From Pseudomonadota bacterium (GTDB lineage: Bacteria > Desulfobacterota > Desulfovibrionia > Desulfovibrionales > Desulfovibrionaceae), in NCBI GenBank assembly GCA_023453335.1, contig JAEXTU010000006.1, forward strand, positions 1 to 14,550: a stretch of DNA of 14,550 nt. Reading direction: 5' to 3'. The position numbers and the translations under genes were made by a program. Positions 6,467 through 14,052 of the stretch are shown piece by piece (position 1 is the stretch's first letter; every line of letters begins with the position of its first letter). The notes under the pieces were generated by a model. It was not told the DNA's origin and ran no database searches. It was given only the letters and a program-made list of their open reading frames with translations.

Positions 6467-7612
6467 ATGGACAAGACCGCCATCCAGGCCCGCCTGGCCG
6501 AGCTGCGCACCGAGATCGACGCCATCGACCTGGCGGTGCTCGACCTGCTCACCCGCCGCGCCGGGTGCAGCCTGGAAGTGGGCCGCATCAAGGCCGGCAC
6601 CCGGGACATGATCTTCAAGCCCTTCCGGGAGAAGGAGGTCATGGACAAGCTCCTGGCCGCCTCGAACGGGACCCTGCCCGAGAAGCACCTGCGCGCCATC
6701 TACCGGGAGATATTCTCCTCCAGCCGCCGCTTGCAGCGGCCGCAGCAGGTGGCCTACCTGGGGCCCGAGGGCACCTTCTCCTATTTCGCCGGCGTGGAGT
6801 TCCTGGGCCACAACGCGGACTACATCCCCAAGCCCAGCTTCGAGGACGTGTTCACCGCGGTGTCCGGGGCCGAGGCCGAGCTGGGCATCATCCCCCTGGA
6901 GAACTCCCTGCACGGCACCGTGGGCCAGAGCCTGGACCTGTTCATGCGGCACGCGGTCTACATCCAGTCGGAGATCTTCTGCAAGATCAGCCACTGCGCC
7001 CTGGGCAAGGCCGCGCGCCTGGCCGACGTGAAGGTGGTGTACTCCCATCCCCAGCCCCTGGCCCAGTGCTCGGGCTGGCTGAGGGCCAACCTGCCCAGCG
7101 CCAAAGTGGTGCCGGTGGAGAGCACCGCCGCGGCCGCGGCCCGGGTGGCCGAGGACGACACCGCCGTGGCCCTGGGCCACCAGGCCCTGGCCGCCATGTT
7201 CGGCCTGAACGTCCTGGCCGCGGGCATCGAGGATCTGCCCGACAACTGGACCCGCTTCGTGGTCATCGGCCTGGACCCGGCCGACGAGGGGCACCGGGAC
7301 AAGACCTCGTTGCTCTTCACCCTGCCCGACAAGCCGGGCTCCCTGGCCAACGTGCTCAACGTGCTGGCCGCCCGCAGCATCAACCTCAAGAAGCTGGAAT
7401 CCCGCCCCATGCGCGGGGAGAAGTGGAAATACGTGTTCTTCGTGGACGTGGAGGCCGACCTGGGCCGCGACGAGTACGGGGTGGCCCTGCGCGAGCTGGG
7501 CGAGTGCTGCCACACCCTGCGCATCCTGGGCTCCTACCCGGCCGGCCCCTCCATCGACGTGTCCAACACCGCCCCGGCCCGCAAGGCCGATGCGGTGGAA
7601 TTACAGGATTAG
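6467..7612 (+). CDS. pheA: Bifunctional chorismate mutase / prephenate dehydratase (P-protein)
   Basis: A 381-residue, three-part enzyme that converts chorismate through prephenate to phenylpyruvate, the Phe precursor. Residues 1-90 are an AroQ-type chorismate mutase (R14, R31, K42, R54-E55). Residues 95-275 are prephenate dehydratase, with YLGPEGTFS (97-105), PLENS (143-147) and the catalytic TRF (262-264, NWTRFVVI). Residues 279-360 are an ACT domain with DKPGSLANVL and the ESRP motif (311-314), which in this family binds Phe for feedback inhibition. The start ATG follows AAGGAGG with a 7-base spacer, 2 bases after the previous stop. So Phe control probably acts twice: on the enzyme and, through the leader, on transcription. 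Confidence 0.95.
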   Translation: MDKTAIQARLAELRTEIDAIDLAVLDLLTRRAGCSLEVGRIKAGTRDMIFKPFREKEVMDKLLAASNGTLPEKHLRAIYREIFSSSRRLQRPQQVAYLGPEGTFSYFAGVEFLGHNADYIPKPSFEDVFTAVSGAEAELGIIPLENSLHGTVGQSLDLFMRHAVYIQSEIFCKISHCALGKAARLADVKVVYSHPQPLAQCSGWLRANLPSAKVVPVESTAAAAARVAEDDTAVALGHQALAAMFGLNVLAAGIEDLPDNWTRFVVIGLDPADEGHRDKTSLLFTLPDKPGSLANVLNVLAARSINLKKLESRPMRGEKWKYVFFVDVEADLGRDEYGVALRELGECCHTLRILGSYPAGPSIDVSNTAPARKADAVELQD

Positions 7613-7626
7613 ACAGGAGTTTCGCC

Positions 7627-7851
7627 ATGCAACTCGCGTACGATCCCGACACCGACGTGCTGCGCATCGTCCTGGCCAGCGAGCCCGTGTCCCACCGCTG
7701 CGGCGAGGCCCCCGGGGTCTCCCTGGGCCTGGACGGCAACGGCTCGGTGGTGGACCTGGAGATCACCCAGGCCAGCCATCGCATCGACAACCCCCGGTCC
7801 CTGGATTTCGCGGTGGCCGGCCGCTGCGTGCGCGGCATGCGGATGTTCTAA
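7627..7851 (+). CDS. Small DUF2283-like protein of unknown function
   Basis: A 74-residue ORF between pheA and aroA. The N-terminal YDPDTDVLRIVL (5-16), then APGVSLGLDGNGSVVDLEIT with AS-HRI (28-53), matches the pattern I know for DUF2283 proteins: YDxxxDxLYI, then GVxxDxDxxGxxVGxEIxxAS. The rest (54-74) is Arg-rich. It has its own CAGGAG upstream and its codon use looks like its neighbours, so it is probably translated. It lies 14 bases after pheA and 9 bases before aroA, inside the operon. DUF2283 proteins are small and of unknown role. I cannot assign a function; a binding or regulatory role towards the aromatic enzymes is only a guess. Confidence 0.72.
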   Translation: MQLAYDPDTDVLRIVLASEPVSHRCGEAPGVSLGLDGNGSVVDLEITQASHRIDNPRSLDFAVAGRCVRGMRMF

Positions 7852-7860
7852 GGAGACCAT

Positions 7861-9189
7861 ATGTCCGGCACCCCGATCACCGTCGCGGCCCCGTCCAGCA
7901 AGTCCATGTCCCACCGCGCGCTCATCTGCGCGGCCCTGGCCCCCGGGGTGAGCGAGCTCACCGGGGTGCTGGAGAGCGACGACACCCGGCGCACCATGGC
8001 CTGCTTCATGGCCTGCGGGGCGCAGTTCTTCCCGGCCGGTTCCATCCTCAAGGTGGCCGGGGTGGGAGGGCGCCCCCAGGGCGGGGCGCACCAGCCCGTG
8101 GACTTCGACGTGGCCGAATCCGGCACCACCTGCCGGCTCATGACCGCGGTGGCCGCGGCCGGGCACGGCCGCTTCCACGTGCACGGCGCGCCGCGCATGC
8201 ACGAGCGGCCCATCGGCTCCCTGGCCCGCGCCCTGGCCTCCCAGGACGTGCGCTTCGAGTGGGAGGGCAAGGCGGGCTTCCCGCCCTTTGTCCTGGACAC
8301 CACCGGCCTGCCCGGAGGGACCATCGCCATCGACGCCGAGGAAAGCAGCCAGTACCTCTCCGGCCTGCTCCTGGCCGCGCCCCTGGCCCTGTCCGAGACG
8401 GTCATCGAGCTGGCCGGGTCCAAGGTGGTATCCTGGCCCTACGTGTCGCTCACCCTGCAGGCCATGGAGGACTTCGGCGCGACCTTCGCCGCCGAGATGC
8501 ACGACGGCCACGCCTGGTCCTTCGCCCCCTGGCGGGAGCTGGCCGCGGTGGCCCCCGGCCAGGCCCGTTTCCGGGTCAAGCCCGACGGGTACAAGCCGGT
8601 CTGCCTGCGGGTGGAGGGGGACTGGTCCAACGCCTCCTACCTCCTGGCCGCCGGGGCGGTGGGGCCGCGGCCGGTGCGCCTGAAGGGCCTGCGCCCCGAC
8701 TCCCTGCAGGGGGACCGGGCCATCCTGGACATTCTTTTGCGCATGGGAGCACGGGTAGAGTGGGAGCACGACGTGGTCACGGTCTCCCCCTCCTCGCTGC
8801 ACGGCATCGCGGTGGACATGGCCTCCTGCCCGGACCTGGTGCCCACCGTGGCGGTGCTGGCCGCCCTGGCCTCGGGCGAGACGGTGATCTCCGGCGCGGC
8901 GCATTTGCGCATCAAGGAGTGCGACCGCCTGGCCGCCCCGGCCCGGGAGCTGGAGAAGATCGGGGCCCGCATCGAGGTGCGAGACGACGGCCTGCGCATC
9001 GCGCCCCAACCCCTGGACCCCCGGGCCACGGCCGAGTTCTCCACCCATGGCGACCACCGCATGGCCATGAGCCTGTCCATCCTCACCCTGGCCGGGGTGC
9101 GGGTGGGCCTGGACGACAAGGGCTGCGTGAAGAAGTCCTTCCCGGGCTTCTGGGTGGAATGGGCCAAGATCGCGGGAGTCGAGGCGTGA
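7861..9189 (+). CDS. aroA: 3-phosphoshikimate 1-carboxyvinyltransferase (EPSP synthase)
   Basis: A 442-residue enzyme that joins shikimate 3-phosphate and phosphoenolpyruvate, one step before chorismate. Motifs: SSKSMSHR (12-19, K14), ESGTTCR (86-92, aligned with E. coli NAGTAMR), RMHERPIGSL (112-121), SSQYLSGLLLAAPLA (162-176), EGDWSNASY (252-260), PDLVP with catalytic D325, IKECDR with E353 (351-356), and DHRMA (398-402). The glycine aligned with E. coli G96 is present (G88). The usual Asn before it is Glu86, and Leu93 replaces E. coli P101; a Leu is normal there in class II-like enzymes. I do not assign a glyphosate class. AAGGAG lies 5 bases before the ATG at 7861. The stop overlaps the GTG start of tyrA (GTGA). 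Confidence 0.94.
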   Translation: MSGTPITVAAPSSKSMSHRALICAALAPGVSELTGVLESDDTRRTMACFMACGAQFFPAGSILKVAGVGGRPQGGAHQPVDFDVAESGTTCRLMTAVAAAGHGRFHVHGAPRMHERPIGSLARALASQDVRFEWEGKAGFPPFVLDTTGLPGGTIAIDAEESSQYLSGLLLAAPLALSETVIELAGSKVVSWPYVSLTLQAMEDFGATFAAEMHDGHAWSFAPWRELAAVAPGQARFRVKPDGYKPVCLRVEGDWSNASYLLAAGAVGPRPVRLKGLRPDSLQGDRAILDILLRMGARVEWEHDVVTVSPSSLHGIAVDMASCPDLVPTVAVLAALASGETVISGAAHLRIKECDRLAAPARELEKIGARIEVRDDGLRIAPQPLDPRATAEFSTHGDHRMAMSLSILTLAGVRVGLDDKGCVKKSFPGFWVEWAKIAGVEA

Positions 9190-9950
9190 CGCCAGCCTGC
9201 GTCGCCATAATCGGGGCCTCGGGCCGCATGGCCCGGCTCTTCGCCGCCCGGTCCAGGGACCTGGGCATCGCGGTGCGCGGCCTGTCCCGGCCGCTCTCCC
9301 CGGAGCTCTTCGCCCGGGAGCTGCCCGGCGCGGACCTGGTGGTGCTCTCGGTGCCGGCCAGCGCCATGGACCAGGTGGCCCGGATGGCCGCCCCCCACCT
9401 GGACGGCGCCCAGGTGCTCTGCGACGTGTGCTCGGTCAAGGTGCGGCCGGTGCAGTCGATGCTTACGGCCTACCCCGGCCCGGTCATCGGGACCCACCCC
9501 CTGTTCGGCCCGGACCCGGGTCCCGGCCGCAACCGGGTGGCTCTGGCCGGCGGCCGGGGCGAGGCGGCCCGGGACATGGCCCGCGCCTGGTTCACGGCCA
9601 TGGGCTTTCCCTGCTTCGACACCGACCCCGAGACCCACGACCGGGCCATGGCCCTGGTGCAGAGCCTGAATTTCGTGACCACGGTGGCCTACCTGGCCAC
9701 CCTGGCCGAGGACGAGAATTTGCTGGATTTCCTGACCCCCTCCTTTGACCGCCGCTTGGGGGCGGCGCGCAAGATGCTCACCGAGGACAGCGCCATGTTC
9801 TCCGCGCTGTTCGAGGCCAACCCCTTTGCCCAGGACGCGGTGCGCCGCTTCCGGACCATGCTGGGCATCGCCATGGGCGGCGACGTGGACCTCTTGTGCG
9901 AGCGCGCCACCTGGTGGTGGCGAGGGACGGATCACGGGGGAGAGGCCTAG
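9186..9950 (+). CDS. tyrA: Prephenate dehydrogenase; C-terminus doubles as a likely Trp leader
   Basis: A 254-residue NAD(P)-dependent dehydrogenase that converts prephenate to 4-hydroxyphenylpyruvate on the way to Tyr. The N-terminal Rossmann loop is IIGASGRMARLF (8-19). GTHPLFGPD (102-110) carries the conserved His, and LNFVTTVAYLATLAE (161-175) and FDRRLGAARKMLTEDSAMF (187-205) are typical of the dimerisation helices. The start is GTG at 9186, overlapping the aroA stop; no earlier in-frame start gives a sensible N-terminus. The oddity is the end: three consecutive Trp codons (residues 243-245, 9912-9920), then RGTDHGGEA and the stop. The segment lies next to an intrinsic terminator before trpE, and I propose that it serves as a leader peptide. 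No ACT domain is present. Confidence 0.9.
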   Translation: MTPACVAIIGASGRMARLFAARSRDLGIAVRGLSRPLSPELFARELPGADLVVLSVPASAMDQVARMAAPHLDGAQVLCDVCSVKVRPVQSMLTAYPGPVIGTHPLFGPDPGPGRNRVALAGGRGEAARDMARAWFTAMGFPCFDTDPETHDRAMALVQSLNFVTTVAYLATLAEDENLLDFLTPSFDRRLGAARKMLTEDSAMFSALFEANPFAQDAVRRFRTMLGIAMGGDVDLLCERATWWWRGTDHGGEA

Positions 9951-9998
9951 GCGACGTCGAGGATACAGGCCGCGCTCCCCCGGGGGCGCGGCTTTTTT
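9905..9998 (+). promoter_or_regulatory. Internal Trp attenuator with leader codons inside the tyrA 3' end
   Basis: Three in-frame TGG codons (9912-9920) lie nine codons before the tyrA stop. CGCCACC (9905-9911) pairs with GGTGGCG (9916-9922), a perfect 7-bp stem through the Trp codons. Segment 2, CGGGGGAG plus GGCC (9935-9947), can pair with segment 3 (9968-9982): 8 bp plus 4 bp with a small internal loop (A opposite GCG). Segment 3 contains the 5' arm of the terminator at 9969-9992, so the two structures exclude each other. A ribosome stalled at Trp codons would leave 9935 onward free, allowing the antiterminator; a ribosome at the stop (9948) would cover segment 2, allowing termination before trpE. 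The pairings and codons are visible; regulation by Trp is inferred. Confidence 0.72.
9969..9998 (+). terminator. Intrinsic terminator between tyrA and trpE
   Basis: The 5' arm GCCGCGCTCC (9969-9978) pairs with GGGGCGCGGC (9983-9992), a 10-bp stem with one T-G wobble and a CCCG loop, followed directly by six T residues (9993-9998). This is a textbook Rho-independent terminator. It sits inside an operon whose later genes all need readthrough, so it must be leaky or regulated. Confidence 0.85.
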
Positions 9999-10023
9999 AT
10001 CACCCATGATCGGAGGAACCACG

Positions 10024-11422
<1,399 letters not shown>

Positions 11423-11439
<17 letters not shown>

Positions 11440-12007
11440 CAACTTCGACTCCTTCACCTTCAACCTGGTGCAGGCCTTCCAGGGCCTGGGCCAGGACCCC
11501 ACGGTCCTGCGCAACGACCGGGTCGAGCTGCTGGATCTGGCCGGCTCCGGCAAACTCGAACGGGTCTGCCTGTCCCCCGGCCCCAGCCGGCCGGAGAACG
11601 CCGGGTACATGCTGGAGTTCCTCTCCCGGCTGCCGCACACCGTGCCGGTGCTGGGCGTGTGCCTGGGCCACCAGGCCCTGGGCTGCTTCGCCGGGGCCAG
11701 GGTGGAGGTGGCCGGCCGGATCATGCACGGCAAGACCTCCATGATCACGCACGATGGGACCGGGCTCTTCACCGGCCTGCCCAACCCCGTCGAGGTGGGG
11801 CGCTACCACTCCCTGCTGGTGAAGGTCGACGAGGCCCCGGCCGAGGTGAAAAAGCTGCTCACCGTCACCGCCCGTACCGAGTCGGGCGAGGTCATGGGCC
11901 TGCGCTACACTGACCGGCCCTGGGCCGGGGTGCAGTTCCACCCCGAGTCCGTGCTGACCCCGCTGGGACCCCGGCTCCTTGCTAATTTTGTGAACGGCAT
12001 ACTCTAG
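11423..12007 (+). CDS. trpG: Anthranilate synthase component II (glutamine amidotransferase)
   Basis: A 194-residue class I glutamine amidotransferase that releases ammonia from glutamine and channels it to TrpE. The catalytic triad is C80 (GVCLGHQ), H173 and E175 (QFHPES). Other typical features are DNFDSFTFNLVQ at 6-17 and LSPGPSRPENAG at 50-61. The length is normal for a stand-alone TrpG, without the phosphoribosyltransferase fusion of some enterobacteria. GGGAGG inside the end of trpE serves as its ribosome-binding site. Stand-alone TrpG proteins sometimes also serve PabB; nothing here speaks to that. Confidence 0.95.
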
Positions 12008-12016
12008 GAGAACGCG

Positions 12017-13021
12017 ATGCAGCCCATGCACATGGCCGACGTGCTCGAACTGTTGGCGTACCACAAGGACCTGCCCCCGGACATGGCGGCCGAGAGCTTC
12101 GCCCGGCTCATGGACGGGACCATGACCCCGGCCCAGGCCGGCAGCTTCCTCATGGGGCTCAAGACCAAGGGCGAGACCGCGGAGGAGCTGGCCGCCGCGG
12201 TCAAGGCCGCGCTCAGCCACGCCCGGCTGGTGCCCGGCCTGTCCGGCGCGCGCATCGACACCTGCGGCACGGGCGGGGACAAGTCCTGCTCCTTCAACTG
12301 CTCCACGGCCGTGGCCCTGGTGCTGGCGGGCATGGGCTACCAGGTGGTGAAGCACGGCAACCGGGCCATCACCAGCACCTGCGGCAGCGCCGACGCCCTG
12401 GAGGCCCTGGGCCTGCCCCTGGTCACCGAGCCCAAGGACGTGGCCGGCGAGCTGGCCAGGCGCAAGTTCGTGTTCCTGTTCGCGCCCAGCTACCACCCGG
12501 CCTTCAAGCACATCATGCCCATCCGCAAGGAGATCGGCTGCCGCACCCTGTTCAACCTCCTGGGGCCGCTGCTCAACCCGGCCCGTCCCACGCACCAGAT
12601 CCTGGGGGTGTCCATCCCCCACTTCCTGAACCGCATGGCCAAGGTGCTGGCCCTCACCGGGGTGCAGAAGGCCGCGGTGGTGCACGGCGCGGGCGGGCTG
12701 GACGAGCTGACCCCCTTCGGCCCCAGCAAGGTGGTCTGGATGCGGGAGGGCTGGCTGCGCGAGGAGGTCCTGGACCCCGCGGACCTGGGCTTCGGCAGCA
12801 GCAACGTGGAGGCCGTGGCGGTGGCCAGCAAGGACGAGGCCGTGGACGTGCTGCGCCAGGTGCTGGCCGGCCGGGGGCCGCAGGCCATGGCCGACATGGT
12901 GGCCCTGAACGTGGCCGCGGCCCTGCACCTCCTGGAGGACCGGCTGTCCCTCAAGGACGCGGTGGGCCGCGCCCGCGAGGCCATTGCCGCGGGCGTGGGG
13001 GAGAAGCCCCTCAATGCCTGA
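12017..13021 (+). CDS. trpD: Anthranilate phosphoribosyltransferase
   Basis: A 334-residue enzyme that transfers phosphoribose from PRPP to anthranilate. Visible motifs are DTCGTGGDKSCSFNCSTA (81-98), with the PRPP-binding GTGGD at 84-88, VVKHGNRAITSTCGSADALE (110-129) with the KHGNR loop, a segment ending NLLGPLLNPARPTHQILGV, and the acidic GAGGLDELTPFG that binds magnesium-PRPP. Length is normal. AGGAG lies 6 bases before the ATG at 12017, 9 bases after the trpG stop. The end overlaps trpC by 8 bases. Confidence 0.95.
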   Translation: MQPMHMADVLELLAYHKDLPPDMAAESFARLMDGTMTPAQAGSFLMGLKTKGETAEELAAAVKAALSHARLVPGLSGARIDTCGTGGDKSCSFNCSTAVALVLAGMGYQVVKHGNRAITSTCGSADALEALGLPLVTEPKDVAGELARRKFVFLFAPSYHPAFKHIMPIRKEIGCRTLFNLLGPLLNPARPTHQILGVSIPHFLNRMAKVLALTGVQKAAVVHGAGGLDELTPFGPSKVVWMREGWLREEVLDPADLGFGSSNVEAVAVASKDEAVDVLRQVLAGRGPQAMADMVALNVAAALHLLEDRLSLKDAVGRAREAIAAGVGEKPLNA

Positions 13022-13805
13022 CATGCTCGCCAAGTTCGCCGCGGCCAAGGCCGCGGAGATCGCGGACCTGAGGGCCCGGGAAAAGGCCGGCACCCTGCCC
13101 CCGGTGTTCGCCGGGGAGCGGCCGTCCTTCGTGTCCGCCCTGGAGGCCCACGCCCCCCTGGCGCTCATCGCCGAGTACAAGCGGGCCTCGCCCTCCAAGG
13201 GCGTGATCTGCCTGGATTTGTCCGCGGCGGACGTGGCCGGCCAGTATGCGGCCGCCGGGGCCGCGGCCCTGTCCGTGCTCACCGAGGCGCAGTACTTCCA
13301 GGGGTCCCTGGACTACCTGGCCCAGGCGAGGTCCGCCGCGCCCGGGGTGCCGCTCCTGCGCAAGGACTTCCTGCAGGACCCGCTCCAGGTGCGGGCCACG
13401 GCCGCGACCCCGGCCTCGGCCCTCTTGCTCATCGCCCGCATGCTGGACGAGGATTTGCTGGCCGAGATGCTGGACCAGGCCGGAGCCTTAGGCTTGGCCG
13501 CGGTGGTGGAGGTCTTTGACGAGGCGGACCTGAAAAAGGCGAGGTCCGCGGGCTCGGGCATCATCCAGGTGAACAACCGGGACCTGGACACCCTCAAGGT
13601 GGACCTGGCCGTGTCCCGGCGGCTCGTCCTGCGCAAGCGGGAGAGCGAGCACTGGATCAGCGCCAGCGGGGTGGACCGGGGGGCGCAGCTCCGGGAGCTG
13701 GCCGCCCTGGGCTTCGACGCGGCCCTGGTGGGCACCAGCCTCATGGCCGGGGGTAAGCCCGGCCAGGCCCTGGCCCGGCTCCTGGCCGAGGCCGGGGAGG
13801 GCTAA
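13014..13805 (+). CDS. trpC: Indole-3-glycerol phosphate synthase
   Basis: A 263-residue TIM-barrel enzyme that closes the indole ring from carboxyphenylamino-deoxyribulose phosphate. Motifs: IAEYKRASPSKG (52-63, K56), LSVLTE (86-91), LLRKDFLQDPLQV (114-126) with catalytic K117, VVEVFDE (164-170) with E166, VNNRDL (186-191), and SASGV (216-220) with VGTSLM further on. It is not fused to TrpF. I chose the ATG at 13014, overlapping the trpD stop, with GGGGGAG upstream; a second ATG at 13023 is possible, while the in-frame ATG at 12984 is deep inside trpD. A hairpin and a run of six T residues follow its stop. Confidence 0.95.
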   Translation: MPDMLAKFAAAKAAEIADLRAREKAGTLPPVFAGERPSFVSALEAHAPLALIAEYKRASPSKGVICLDLSAADVAGQYAAAGAAALSVLTEAQYFQGSLDYLAQARSAAPGVPLLRKDFLQDPLQVRATAATPASALLLIARMLDEDLLAEMLDQAGALGLAAVVEVFDEADLKKARSAGSGIIQVNNRDLDTLKVDLAVSRRLVLRKRESEHWISASGVDRGAQLRELAALGFDAALVGTSLMAGGKPGQALARLLAEAGEG

Positions 13806-13839
13806 CCGGGGGAATAGCCCCGGCGCGGCCATGTTTTTT
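13806..13839 (+). terminator. Possible weak terminator after trpC
   Basis: CCGGGG (13806-13811) and CCCCGG (13818-13823) form a 6-bp GC stem with loop GAATAG, starting directly after the trpC stop. A run of six T residues (13834-13839) follows, but 10 bases separate it from the stem, so this is not a standard intrinsic terminator. It could give partial termination or pausing before trpF. Confidence 0.35.
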
Positions 13840-13909
13840 CCCCGCAGGGCGGGCGAAGACAGGGGGAAACCGCACCTGCAGTCGTCCTGGAGAGAAAACC
13901 GGACGATTC

Positions 13910-13963
13910 TTGCGAGATGGCGCACAACTCAGCGATGATACAGAACGTTAGAGAAATTCTAAC
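13910..13963 (+). promoter_or_regulatory. Possible internal promoter with palindromic operator before trpF
   Basis: TTGCGA (13910-13915) and GATGAT (13934-13939), 18 bases apart, each match the sigma-70 boxes at 4 of 6 positions. The predicted start point falls at the edge of the inverted repeat GTTAGA-GAAAT-TCTAAC (13947-13963), where a repressor could act. The repeat is also followed by TTTTCTTT, so a weak terminator is an alternative reading. I see no TrpR-box-like CTAG core. Confidence 0.3.
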
Positions 13964-13991
13964 TTTTCTTTACCCACGGTTTTGCACGATT

Positions 13992-14036
13992 CCGGCGTGG
14001 AAAAGCCGGCGCGGAGCAGCGTGTGTTTACAACACA
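13992..14036 (+). repeat. Two short inverted repeats just upstream of trpF
   Basis: CCGGC (13992-13996) pairs with GCCGG (14005-14009), and TGTGTT (14022-14027) pairs with AACACA (14031-14036) around a TAC loop. The second stem ends 4 bases before the GAGGAG at 14041-14046 that serves trpF, so it could influence ribosome access. The rest of the 247-base trpC-trpF gap (13806-14052) shows no supported gene. Confidence 0.4.
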
Positions 14037-14052
14037 GGGAGAGGAGCCCCCA

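Noticed and set aside
12984..13013. Longer trpC start at ATG 12984
   Set aside because: It would add ten residues (MPRAWGRSPS) not typical of the family and overlap trpD further. The ATG at 13014 has a Shine-Dalgarno-like GGGGGAG and gives a normal N-terminus.
13917..14052. Open frame from ATG 13917 as a third leader peptide before trpF
   Set aside because: It has no cluster of Trp or other aromatic codons (single scattered Trp, Tyr and Phe only), no good ribosome-binding site, and it runs on into trpF out of frame without a stop near the hairpins.
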